Assembly (NCBI GenBank): GCA_015486145.1
Contig: WFSH01000247.1
Span: forward strand, 1-9,428
DNA: 9,428 bases
Direction: 5' to 3'
Source of the DNA: Mesoaciditogaceae bacterium
GTDB taxonomy: Bacteria; Thermotogota; Thermotogae; Mesoaciditogales; Mesoaciditogaceae
The translations under genes and the position numbers were made by a program. Every line of letters begins with the position of its first letter. The first letter of the stretch is position 1. Of the stretch, positions 1-7,189 are shown in pieces. The notes beneath the pieces were generated by a model. That model saw only the letters and a program-made list of their open reading frames with translations, was not told where the DNA came from and searched no databases.

Positions 1-394
1 AGCTGGTATCACCAAGATAATAATTTGGCGGAATCGGTATCCAAACTTTCAAGGGAGCGCGTGCCATTGTTTTGAGCCCACTCTTCCATGTAATGTCGTA
101 AAGATTCCCAACAAAACTTGCCGCTATTTCTGCACTTGTGTACATGGACGTAGATGAGGCAACCACAGATACGATGGCCTTATTTCCAGCATCAAGTGCA
201 CCTTCCTCGGGGTACACCTTTGCCATTATCACCGTCGCTCTTTCCGCCTTGTACCTATTTGAAATAAAAAGATAAAAAGCTACGCTCAGGCTCGAAACGA
301 CAATGATTCCTATCAGGATCTTTTTATTTTTAATAAGCCCCTCCAAAAAAAGACCGATTTTAACAAAAAAAGGACCAATTTGGGGAATTTTCAA
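1..394 (-). CDS. Membrane-anchored hypothetical protein, N-terminal 131 residues (cut by window edge)
   Basis: An open frame runs without a stop from a TTG at 394-392 to the left edge. The TTG lies one base after the stop of the upstream polyprenyl synthase gene, an AAGGA Shine-Dalgarno sequence sits about 9 bases before it inside that gene, and an in-frame stop lies just upstream, so no earlier start is possible. The protein begins with a short lysine-containing segment (residues 1-25), then one strongly hydrophobic helix (about 26-45), then a polar stretch that continues off the window. A positive N-terminus before a single helix suggests an uncleaved anchor with the rest outside the cytoplasm. 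The visible part (ending near a proline-rich WIPIPPNYY segment) matches no family I recognise. It is the fourth gene of the minus-strand operon, and the tight junction points to translational coupling. Function unknown. Confidence 0.7.
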   Translation of the reverse strand, partial: MKIPQIGPFFVKIGLFLEGLIKNKKILIGIIVVSSLSVAFYLFISNRYKAERATVIMAKVYPEEGALDAGNKAIVSVVASSTSMYTSAEIAASFVGNLYDITWKSGLKTMARAPLKVWIPIPPNYYLGDTS

Positions 395-395
395 T

Positions 396-1235
396 TTACA
401 TCTTCCTTAAAAGTTTCTCCGATTTTTTTACTTCCTTCAAAAGTTCTGCTGAATCCTTCAGATTTTGTAGAGCTTTTCCATAAAGAATATCGGCGAATTT
501 TCTTGAATCTTCAATTCCTATTTTTTGAACTAACGTGGCCTTGTGTTGAGTAACATCCTTTTTCGGAGTTTTTCCAATTTTTTCAAAGGTTGATGTCAAA
601 TCCAAAATATCGTCGTATATTTGAAAACTCACTCCAAAATTGTAGCCAGCTTCTTCATATTTTTGAACATCTCCATTTGTCACTCTTGGCCCAAAAGAAA
701 AGGCAAAAGCAAAGAGAGCTCCCGTTTTTTTCCTGTACATCTCAACAATTTCGTCAACGGTTCCGTTGCTTTTTGACATGATAATGTCTCGTGTCTCCCC
801 ATCCACGAGTTCAACAAGTGTTTTCGAAAATGCTTCAGCCACAGATTTTCCTAACGTATCACAAAGATGGAGCGCCAAAGAAAACAAGAGGTCTCCCGCC
901 ATGATTGCCACATCTTCACCAAAGATCACATGATTTGAAGGTTTGCCACGTCTGTAATCATCATTATCCACTGCAGGCAGATCATCATGAATCAGAGATG
1001 CGGCATGCATCATCTCTATTGCCACAGCCGCTTTTGTGGTCATTTTCATGTCCACTTTGAAATCTTTGGCACTGGCCATTAAAAAATTAGGCCTCAGCCG
1101 TTTGCCCGGTAACGTTAAAGTGTAAAGTGCCGCTTTCTCAAGAATTGGGTGAAGATGAAGAGTGCGAATGTATTTTTCAAAAGCGATTTCAGGAATCTTT
1201 CTCTCCTCCATTCTTTTTTTTCTTCTTGCTTTCAT
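396..1235 (-). CDS. Polyprenyl (farnesyl/geranylgeranyl-type) diphosphate synthase
   Basis: This is a trans-isoprenyl diphosphate synthase of the IspA family. It condenses isopentenyl diphosphate with allylic diphosphates in the cytoplasm, supplying precursors of quinones, undecaprenyl carrier or membrane isoprenoids. Visible family signatures are GKRLRP (44-49), the first aspartate-rich motif DDLPAVD (84-90) followed by NDDYRRGKPS, a KTGALF motif (170-175), and the second aspartate-rich motif in FQIYDDILD (204-212) followed by GKTPKKD. The length of 279 residues is normal. Position 79, five residues before the first Asp, is Ala where E. coli IspA has Tyr. A small residue there can allow a longer product, so GGPP or longer is possible; product length is inference. 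The ATG at 1235 has no good ribosome site and overlaps the nuclease gene by 47 bases. An in-frame ATG at 1211 is an alternative start. Translation is probably coupled. Confidence 0.93.
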   Translation of the reverse strand: MKARRKKRMEERKIPEIAFEKYIRTLHLHPILEKAALYTLTLPGKRLRPNFLMASAKDFKVDMKMTTKAAVAIEMMHAASLIHDDLPAVDNDDYRRGKPSNHVIFGEDVAIMAGDLLFSLALHLCDTLGKSVAEAFSKTLVELVDGETRDIIMSKSNGTVDEIVEMYRKKTGALFAFAFSFGPRVTNGDVQKYEEAGYNFGVSFQIYDDILDLTSTFEKIGKTPKKDVTQHKATLVQKIGIEDSRKFADILYGKALQNLKDSAELLKEVKKSEKLLRKM

Positions 1236-1758
1236 TTTTAGAGTTTCGAAAATAATCCCGAAAATCCTCTATATGCATATTTTCGACAAATTTCTTGAAT
1301 TCTTTTTCGTCATCTTTCTGAGCTGTTTCAGCGAGTTTTATTCCACCTTCGAGCATGATCTCATCCGAGGTGTAAATTGGAATATGTTTTTTTGCAGCTA
1401 TTACGATGGCATCAGACGGGCGACAATCGATTTCTATTGTGGCACTTGGATCATCTTCTAAGTCAGAGTACGCCAAATCTTTGATCACCAATTTAGCATA
1501 ATACGTGTTCTCTTGCAAAGAGTCTATAACAACTTTGGAAACTTGCGCGTCAAGCGCTTCGATTGTGTTAATTAGCAAATCATGGGTTAAAGGTCTTGGA
1601 AAATCTGCATTTTCGAGTGCCAGAGAAAGGGCCATTGCTTCACAAGAACCGATCCATATTGGAAGAACCATCGGATCTCCATCTACCCCAAGAATAACCA
1701 CAGGGGTGTTATGATTTTTATCTAGAACCAACGCTTTTACTTTGACTTCTTTCAACAA
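1189..1758 (-). CDS. DUF151 / bifunctional nuclease family protein (TM0160-like)
   Basis: The protein has the DUF151 (BFN) domain over about residues 4-140. Conserved blocks are NTPVVILG (17-24), LPIWIG (32-37), FPRPLTHD (53-60) and DCRPSDA (111-117). A charged helical tail contains EFKKFVENM and ends in a lysine-rich, low-complexity stretch. Plant relatives have RNase and DNase activity and a T. maritima homologue has a known structure, but the bacterial role is unclear. The open frame reaches a GTG at 1767, but that codon lies inside the Shine-Dalgarno sequence. I therefore place the start at the TTG at 1758, 8 bases after AAGGAGG, giving 189 residues. The second gene of the minus operon, it overlaps plsC by 41 bases and the polyprenyl synthase gene by 47. 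Its 3' end contains a run of eight A on the coding strand. Confidence 0.92.
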   Translation of the reverse strand: MLKEVKVKALVLDKNHNTPVVILGVDGDPMVLPIWIGSCEAMALSLALENADFPRPLTHDLLINTIEALDAQVSKVVIDSLQENTYYAKLVIKDLAYSDLEDDPSATIEIDCRPSDAIVIAAKKHIPIYTSDEIMLEGGIKLAETAQKDDEKEFKKFVENMHIEDFRDYFRNSKNESKKKKKNGGEKDS

Positions 1759-2491
1759 AATGCTCACCTCCTTCTAACTTTTTTACCTCATTTGAAACGA
1801 GTTCCCGCAACAAATTCGCAAATTCAACTGTTTTCATATTTTCAAATACATTTGGTTCAATTGGTGGAAGCACTGAAGCTGCGATGTTAGCTTTACGTAT
1901 GTAAAAAGTACCTTTAGGCATGGATCTGTCCGTTCCAACGATTGCAATTGGAAGCACCGGTACCTTGGACTTCATGATGATCTTCATGGAACCTCCTTTA
2001 AATTCATGTACTTTTCCATCAACACTCCGCGTTCCTTCTGGGAAAAGAGCAACTACTTGATTTTCAGATTTTATACGTTGGATCAAATTGTTTATTGCTC
2101 GAATGGCGTCTCTCGGATTGTTGCGATCCACAAGCTCACCTCCCAAGGCTCTTATGAAGGCCCCAATACTGAAAAAGTGATCAAGTTCCTTTTTAGCTAA
2201 AAAGCCCGTATGGGGATTTATGTATCCCTGAATTAACGTTATATCCAACATACTTCTGTGGTTTGCAACTATTATGTACGGTCCATTTTTAGGAATGTTT
2301 TGTAAGCCAAGAATTGTCACTTTACTTTTTGCCCATTTGAAGGATCTTTTTCCCCATCGAGAAACATGAAGACGTATGTATTCCTCTCTCTCCTTGCCAT
2401 TGAGCTTGTTAACTTTCCTTGTAAAAAAAGGAGCATACGCCATGTAACCCAGAAATCCAAATAAAATACGAATATACCTTATGAATTCCAA
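1718..2491 (-). CDS. plsC: 1-acyl-sn-glycerol-3-phosphate acyltransferase (PlsC family)
   Basis: This enzyme acylates lysophosphatidic acid to phosphatidic acid at the membrane, the second acylation in phospholipid synthesis. Numbered from the chosen TTG start, it has a hydrophobic N-terminal segment (about 5-23), the catalytic HX4D motif as NHRSMLD (His78, Asp83), the KKEL block (100-103), the glycerol-phosphate-binding FPEGTR (150-155), and VPVLPIAIVGT (177-187). The length of 257 residues is typical. The frame can be extended three codons to a GTG at 2500, but that GTG is part of the Shine-Dalgarno GAGGTG. The TTG at 2491 lies at the right distance, the same geometry as the next gene. It is first in the minus-strand operon, directly behind a promoter at 2511-2516. 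The last 41 bases overlap the DUF151 gene. Acyl-donor type (acyl-ACP or acyl-CoA) cannot be told. Confidence 0.92.
   Translation of the reverse strand: MEFIRYIRILFGFLGYMAYAPFFTRKVNKLNGKEREEYIRLHVSRWGKRSFKWAKSKVTILGLQNIPKNGPYIIVANHRSMLDITLIQGYINPHTGFLAKKELDHFFSIGAFIRALGGELVDRNNPRDAIRAINNLIQRIKSENQVVALFPEGTRSVDGKVHEFKGGSMKIIMKSKVPVLPIAIVGTDRSMPKGTFYIRKANIAASVLPPIEPNVFENMKTVEFANLLRELVSNEVKKLEGGEHFVERSQSKSVGSR
1767..1773 (-). promoter_or_regulatory. Ribosome binding site deciding the DUF151 start
   Basis: AAGGAGG is followed by TGA, a near-full anti-16S match, inside the 3' end of plsC. The GTG that could start the open frame overlaps this site and cannot be used with it, whereas the TTG at 1758 sits 8 bases downstream. 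Confidence 0.75.
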
Positions 2492-2497
2492 ACTTTC

Positions 2498-2503
2498 CAC
2501 CTC
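2498..2503 (-). promoter_or_regulatory. Ribosome binding site of plsC
   Basis: GAGGTG lies with its GAGG 8 bases before the TTG at 2491. The predicted transcript from the -10 box at 2511-2516 would begin only one or a few bases upstream of it, so the leader would be extremely short. Confidence 0.6.
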
Positions 2504-2510
2504 GCTTTAA

Positions 2511-2516
2511 ATTATA
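2511..2516 (-). promoter_or_regulatory. -10 box of the plsC operon promoter
   Basis: A perfect TATAAT reads on the minus strand, 19 bases before the plsC TTG start. No good -35 hexamer is visible 16-18 bases upstream. Transcription would start near 2504-2505. Confidence 0.5.
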
Positions 2517-2519
2517 CAC

Positions 2520-2531
2520 CAACTTCAGTTG
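2520..2531. promoter_or_regulatory. 12-bp palindrome between divergent promoters (possible operator)
   Basis: CAACT-TC-AGTTG is a perfect inverted repeat lying in the upstream part of the minus-strand promoter and about 30 bases upstream of the plus-strand -10 box. Position and symmetry suit a dimeric regulator that could control both operons. No regulator gene is present in the window, so this is inference from position only. Confidence 0.3.
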
Positions 2532-2557
2532 TGGGTCTGCATTTTTGACCTGAAAGA

Positions 2558-2566
2558 TGATATAAT
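2558..2566 (+). promoter_or_regulatory. Extended -10 promoter of the ligase-nth-murB-GT-ogg operon
   Basis: TGATATAAT combines a perfect -10 hexamer (2561-2566) with the TG of an extended -10 element. A TTGACC at 2545-2550 is only 10 bases away and cannot act as its -35. Transcription would begin near 2572, giving a leader of about 35 bases before the ATG at 2608. Confidence 0.6.
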
Positions 2567-2607
2567 TTCGAAGTGCAAAATCAATTTGAGAGGCAGGTAA
2601 GAGTCTT

Positions 2608-5600
2608 ATGAACGCAAATTCATCTATGATAGAATCCAAAATTTCCAAATTTGAAGAGTACACTTTGTATTTGATCACTTTAATCATCCCAATAATAACA
2701 ATACCTCAATGGACCTACGAGTACAGCACTCAGAAATACGCGTTCTTCTCAATTTTAGCTTTTATACTCTTTTTAGCCGCAGTTATCAATTCCAAAAAGG
2801 ATAAAGTTTCGATCAGTGTACCTCTGCCAGCAATTGGTTGGGGACTTTTTGCTCTGGCAACACTTCTCTCCTTGATCAGTGTGGCAATGGAAGACATGCC
2901 ATACTTGAGATATTCATTTCAAGTTTCAATATACATCGTTATGACCTTTTTCTTCGCTGTTTATCTGATAAACAGGGTAAAAGATAAACGCATCATGATC
3001 AACATCCTTGGGGCATTGCTTATAAGCGCTGGATTTATAACTCTCGATGCTTTTATCAATTTCTATTGGGGATGGGATATTTGGCTTCACCACATTGGAA
3101 TTCCTTACACAAGAATGAACGTTCGTGCCACGATAGGAAATCCGGATTTTGTGCCTGACTATCTTGGTATCATGCTTTTTGTAGCTTTTTATTTCTTGAT
3201 GTCAAGGACTTTAGCTTTTAAAATAACCAAAGATAATGCAAAAAGGGTGTACAAAAAATTGTTCATCATAAAAGTACTCGTTACCATAGAAGCAATAGCA
3301 ATTGTGGCTGTGATAATCTTTTCTCAAACGCGTGGCGATTATCTCGCAGTACCGCTCTCTTTGGTGTTTGTAGCGCTCAGTTACACCTATTATCACAACT
3401 TTCGTCGTAAAGGTGAGCCAAAAGACATCAAGAACAAAGAAATAATCGCACTTCATGGAAAATCAAGAAAACTCTCGGAGGTTTTACTGGTTGTAATGAT
3501 TTTGGCCGTGATTTTGGAATTCTTTTTCTATTCCGTTCCAGGACCTTTCACAGGCGGAAAATTCAGTTTGTTTGGAAGAGTTTCAACCATATCTTCTGCT
3601 ACGAGGTCCGGAGGCAGTGGACAACAGCGTTTTTTGGCGTGGTGGGCAGCATTCTATCAGTGGAAAGATCATCCCATTGTTGGGCAGGGAATAGGTACTT
3701 ATCAAACGAACGTTTTGAATTATTTGGGTGTGGCCGTTCATCATCATCCTCAGCTGATAATCGCTTGGAATAATTTCAAAAGAACCCATAATGATTATCT
3801 CCAAATTCTTGGAGAAACGGGCATAGTTGGTTTCTTGGCAATTGTTTTTACGCTGGTCGCACTACTTTTGAGTTATCTCAGGGTTCTGAAAAAGCAATCA
3901 GAGGACAATGCCTACCTTATGATAATGCTCGCCTCTGGCTCCCTGGTGACGATCATGACAAGTGTGCTCTCTTTTGGTGAACATCTTATGCCAGATTCCA
4001 TGACACTCATGTTTTTACTCGCTTTTTTGAATTCCAACCTTTTCAACAAAGATGGTGACTACACGTGGAGAATCATACTTGACAAGGGAAAATTCATCAC
4101 TGTAGCATTTGTTACACTCGCGGTGGCAGGCATGGCAGCCATCATGAAAACCACGTATTTTGTGAGCGAAGTTTACTTTCTCAACGGCAACGTAGCTTAT
4201 CAGTACATAAGCGCCTATCAACGGGCAACGAACAACGTTTCTTCTCAGCTTCAAACCGTAGCGAAAGAGATTTCGGAACTCAAGGCTTACAAAGGCAAAT
4301 ACGCTTATTTGGAGCCCAAAACCTATATAGATTCTCGCATTCAAGCTTTGTTAAACGCCAATCCCGGCATAAATCAAACCCAAGCTTCCATTCAATTGGA
4401 ACGGCAACGTGAGCAGGTGTACAACAAACAGATGGATAGCTTGAAGAGATCTCAAATCTCTCTTGAAAAAGATCTCGGCATTTTCAGGAAGCGAGAATAT
4501 ACTTCGTACAACAATGCTGTGAACTACTTTAGCGACTCCATTGCGTGGGACTGGACATACGGGACTTCCCAGTTCTACCTTGGACTTTTATGTACATTTC
4601 CACAAAGAGATCAAAGCATAGTTAACGAGCTCAACAATGCCATAAGAAAGTCTACCACAGCGCAGCTTGACGTACTGAAAAGAGTTTTTTACGATCAGGA
4701 TTACATAACAACTTCGATTTATCCACCTTATCGCAGGCTGAACTACATTGATGATTATCAACTAATTCGCAAATTGGTGGATTCTGGTCATTCATTGGTA
4801 AGTCTTTGGAACGTCTTGAACATAAATCAACTCATTCAAATGCAAATGTATCGAGATGGAATCGATTATTTGCAAACTTCCTTCTTGTCGTTTGATGAGA
4901 AAAATTCTTACAGACTTATAGCCGAATTTTCCGCCAACCTTTACCATTTTGAACGTCAAAGAGTGAAAATTTATCAAGACGCCATCAAAAAATTTCCAAA
5001 ATTTAAAAAGGACTTTGAGAAACTCATCTCATATCACGAAAAACTTGCCCAAGAGGACCTAAAAGAAATGGAAAAGTGGTACGATAAGACCATATTCATT
5101 CTTCCTGGCGGTTGGAATCGTTATCCGGGATGGCAGAACGTTTACTCAGAGTACATTCAAAACATATTGAGAGATACTCCACTTAACGCAAGCACTTATG
5201 CAAAAATAAAACAAATCGCTGAAAAATATATTTGGGCGGGAAAATATATGCAAACGGCATTTTGGGCAGTACCAACCAATGTGATGAACATTTTTAAGTC
5301 ACTTGCCCAAACTTTCATAAATCGAAAGCAATACGCTGAAGCTTTAACCGTCATAAACGATACCGTTAAAATATTTAAACCAGCGTACGTCTGGAATATC
5401 AACGATCTGAACAGATGGAAGGGAAACAAAAAACTTTACGACGAAATTAAGAATTTTATAAATGATTATGAAAATCTTGTAAAAAACAGAGCACTTTTCT
5501 TGAAGCAACTGAAAAATGTCTACACTTATACCTTTACCAAACACAGCGAAGAAAAGTTGGCAAAAGATTATGTGAAAGATTGGAACCAAAATTTGTTGAC

Positions 5601-5673
5601 AGGAGTTAGACTAAAAATGTCAACATCTGATATAATAGCTTCAGTCGAGAAAATGATAAAGGGCTCGAAGTGA
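2608..5673 (+). CDS. O-antigen ligase/polymerase-like (Wzy/WaaL family) membrane protein with large helical C-terminal domain
   Basis: A polytopic envelope protein of 1021 residues. About residues 20-515 carry some 12-13 hydrophobic segments and the Wzy_C hallmarks: SQTRGDYLAV (239-248), a long extracytoplasmic loop with QQRFLAWWAAFYQWKDHPIVGQGIGTYQ features (about 339-366), and RTHNDYLQILGETGIVG (392-408). Such proteins transfer or polymerise lipid-linked glycans on the outer face of the inner membrane. The remaining half (about 515-1021) is hydrophilic and helical, with a Lys/Glu/Gln-rich coiled-coil-like stretch (545-625) and a TPR-like unit (about 890-922); it is probably outside the membrane. 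This is roughly twice the usual family length. The ATG at 2608 has a modest AGGT site 9 bases upstream. It is first in a five-gene operon, 9 bases before nth. The linked glycosyltransferase suggests surface glycan assembly; the substrate is unknown. Confidence 0.85.
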   Translation: MNANSSMIESKISKFEEYTLYLITLIIPIITIPQWTYEYSTQKYAFFSILAFILFLAAVINSKKDKVSISVPLPAIGWGLFALATLLSLISVAMEDMPYLRYSFQVSIYIVMTFFFAVYLINRVKDKRIMINILGALLISAGFITLDAFINFYWGWDIWLHHIGIPYTRMNVRATIGNPDFVPDYLGIMLFVAFYFLMSRTLAFKITKDNAKRVYKKLFIIKVLVTIEAIAIVAVIIFSQTRGDYLAVPLSLVFVALSYTYYHNFRRKGEPKDIKNKEIIALHGKSRKLSEVLLVVMILAVILEFFFYSVPGPFTGGKFSLFGRVSTISSATRSGGSGQQRFLAWWAAFYQWKDHPIVGQGIGTYQTNVLNYLGVAVHHHPQLIIAWNNFKRTHNDYLQILGETGIVGFLAIVFTLVALLLSYLRVLKKQSEDNAYLMIMLASGSLVTIMTSVLSFGEHLMPDSMTLMFLLAFLNSNLFNKDGDYTWRIILDKGKFITVAFVTLAVAGMAAIMKTTYFVSEVYFLNGNVAYQYISAYQRATNNVSSQLQTVAKEISELKAYKGKYAYLEPKTYIDSRIQALLNANPGINQTQASIQLERQREQVYNKQMDSLKRSQISLEKDLGIFRKREYTSYNNAVNYFSDSIAWDWTYGTSQFYLGLLCTFPQRDQSIVNELNNAIRKSTTAQLDVLKRVFYDQDYITTSIYPPYRRLNYIDDYQLIRKLVDSGHSLVSLWNVLNINQLIQMQMYRDGIDYLQTSFLSFDEKNSYRLIAEFSANLYHFERQRVKIYQDAIKKFPKFKKDFEKLISYHEKLAQEDLKEMEKWYDKTIFILPGGWNRYPGWQNVYSEYIQNILRDTPLNASTYAKIKQIAEKYIWAGKYMQTAFWAVPTNVMNIFKSLAQTFINRKQYAEALTVINDTVKIFKPAYVWNINDLNRWKGNKKLYDEIKNFINDYENLVKNRALFLKQLKNVYTYTFTKHSEEKLAKDYVKDWNQNLLTGVRLKMSTSDIIASVEKMIKGSK

Positions 5674-5682
5674 AGGAAAACA

Positions 5683-6342
5683 GTGCTTGACAAACAGACC
5701 TCGCAGCGTATATTGCTGGATATAATAAAGCTTTATCCTCGCAAGCACAAGCGAAGAGATGCATTTTATGTTTTGATAAGTACGGTATTGAGTCAAAGGA
5801 CGAAGGACGCCAATACAGAAAGGGCATCCAATGCCCTTTTTAGAAAGTTCCCGACGGCTTATGAACTTTCAAAAGCGAAGGTTGAAGAAGTTGAAAAACT
5901 CATAAAGTCTGCGGGAATGTACAAACAAAAAGCGAAGCGAGTAATACAGATCGCTCAAGAGATCGTAGGGCGTTACGGTGGAAGAGTACCGGATACGCTC
6001 GAAAATCTGGTAAAACTCAAAGGTGTAGGCAGAAAAACAGCCAACATTGTTCTTGCTGTTTCTTTTGGGATTCCAGCAATAGCGGTGGATGTGCATGTTC
6101 ATAGGATTGCAAACAGAATGGGCATTGTCAAAACGAAAAAACCAGAAGAAACAGAAGTTGCATTAGCGGAGATTCTGCCGAAGGAGTATTGGACGCGGCT
6201 GAACGGAGCGATGGTGAATTTTGGCCAAAGGATTTGTGCTCCCAGGAATCCGATGTGTTCTGTGTGTATCTTCAGGGAGGTGTGCAGTTACGGCCAGAGG
6301 AATGCAAGCGGAGATAGCGGATCAAGAGATGCAAGGAGTTGA
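5683..6342 (+). CDS. nth: Endonuclease III (DNA glycosylase/AP lyase)
   Basis: This base-excision repair enzyme removes oxidised pyrimidines and nicks the abasic site. Signatures are STVLSQRTKDANT (33-45, an archaeal-like version of the usual LSAQATD block), the helix-hairpin-helix LKGVGRKTAN with catalytic Lys118, AVDVHVHRI with catalytic Asp136, and a C-terminal [4Fe-4S] cluster C-X6-C-X2-C-X5-C (Cys185, 192, 195, 201). All key residues are intact and the length of 219 is typical. An 18-residue Ser/Arg/Gly-rich tail follows the last Cys. The GTG start at 5683 has AAGGA 5 bases upstream, overlapping the stop of the ligase gene. The last 41 bases overlap the proposed murB start. It sits inside an envelope-gene operon rather than with other repair genes, apart from ogg two genes downstream. 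Confidence 0.96.
   Translation: MLDKQTSQRILLDIIKLYPRKHKRRDAFYVLISTVLSQRTKDANTERASNALFRKFPTAYELSKAKVEEVEKLIKSAGMYKQKAKRVIQIAQEIVGRYGGRVPDTLENLVKLKGVGRKTANIVLAVSFGIPAIAVDVHVHRIANRMGIVKTKKPEETEVALAEILPKEYWTRLNGAMVNFGQRICAPRNPMCSVCIFREVCSYGQRNASGDSGSRDARS
6274..6282 (+). promoter_or_regulatory. Strong Shine-Dalgarno-like sequence inside nth, before murB
   Basis: AGGGAGGTG is one of the best anti-16S matches in the window, but no ATG, GTG or TTG lies 5-10 bases after it in any frame. The murB-frame codons there are GTT (6287) and ACG (6290). The next normal start is ATG 6302, 21 bases after GGAGG. It may simply be coding sequence for the Fe-S cluster region, or it may load ribosomes for murB. Confidence 0.35.
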
Positions 6343-7171
6343 CCTCTCCCATCTCACGACTTTCCGAATGTCTGGAAGTGTGCAAAAGCTCTTCAAACCC
6401 GGGGATGTTGAAGAATTCACTGAGATTATTAAATCTTTTCTAAAAGTCGGCAAAAACTTCAAAGTGTTAGGTGGTGGCTCTAACACAATTATTCGTAATG
6501 GGAAACTTCCATTAATTTCAACTTCTAAACTTTCAAAGTTCAAATTCGTTGGGAATTACGTCCAAGCTCAAGTCGGGGTAAAGCTTTCTACCATTGTGAA
6601 AGAAGCTGAAAAAAGAGGTCTTTCAGGAATTGAATTCGCCAGTGGGATACCGGGGACCATTGGAGGAGCTATCTTCATGAACAGTGGTGCGTTTGGAGGA
6701 GAAATTTCTCAATGTGTGGAGAAAGTAACGGTCGTGGATGAAAATGGAATTTTAAACGAACTCGATACTTCGAAGCTCGACTTTGCTTATAGGAGCTCCA
6801 TATTTCACAACCAAAAAATGTGGATCACGAGCTGTTTGTTACGCTTGAATTATTCCACATGTGAGAAAGTTTCAGAACGCACTCAGAGTTTTTTGGAGAT
6901 TAAGAAACGCACACAACCATTAGCGATGCCCAGCGTAGGATGCATTTTTAAGAATCCAAAGTCAGGTTATGCGGCGCAGCTTATTGATGCGGCAGGACTT
7001 AAAGGATTCAAAGTAGGTGGGGTAAAAGTTTCCGAGAAACATGCTGGGTTTTTTGTCAATGTCGGGAAGGCAACTTTTGAAAATTTCGAAATGGTTTACA
7101 ATGAAGTTTTCAAAAGGGTGAGAGACAAGTTCGGGGTAGAGTTGGAACCTGAGATAACCATTATTTGGTAA
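6302..7171 (+). CDS. murB: UDP-N-acetylenolpyruvoylglucosamine reductase
   Basis: This FAD-dependent enzyme reduces UDP-GlcNAc-enolpyruvate to UDP-MurNAc with NADPH in the cytoplasm, the second committed step of peptidoglycan synthesis. Numbered from ATG 6302 (289 residues), it shows TTFRMSG (19-25), the FAD-binding GGGSN (57-61), GIPGTIGGAIFMNSGAFGGE (115-134), the YRSS block (163-166) typical of type II MurB, PSVGCIFKNP (210-219), and the C-terminal EPEITII with the expected catalytic Glu284. The proton-donor position, Ser in E. coli (GSFFKNP), is Cys214 here. The frame is open back to ATG 6221, but that extension only re-reads the nth Cys-cluster region in another frame. ATG 6302 or 6329 are the real candidates; neither has a well-spaced ribosome site, so coupling to nth is likely. 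Confidence 0.94.
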   Translation: MQAEIADQEMQGVDLSHLTTFRMSGSVQKLFKPGDVEEFTEIIKSFLKVGKNFKVLGGGSNTIIRNGKLPLISTSKLSKFKFVGNYVQAQVGVKLSTIVKEAEKRGLSGIEFASGIPGTIGGAIFMNSGAFGGEISQCVEKVTVVDENGILNELDTSKLDFAYRSSIFHNQKMWITSCLLRLNYSTCEKVSERTQSFLEIKKRTQPLAMPSVGCIFKNPKSGYAAQLIDAAGLKGFKVGGVKVSEKHAGFFVNVGKATFENFEMVYNEVFKRVRDKFGVELEPEITIIW

Positions 7172-7189
7172 ATTAAGAGGTGCTTAAAA

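Noticed and set aside
1192..1205. Alternative ATT start for the polyprenyl synthase behind GGAGGAG
   Set aside because: ATT starts are very rare, and the GGAGGAG is explained as codons for Glu-Glu after Met 1211.
2545..2550. TTGACC as -35 box for the plus-strand operon
   Set aside because: It is only 10 bases from the -10 box; an extended -10 element explains the promoter better.
6221..6301. Upstream extension of murB to ATG 6221
   Set aside because: It re-reads the nth iron-sulfur cluster region in another frame, has no MurB similarity and would make the overlap 122 bases.
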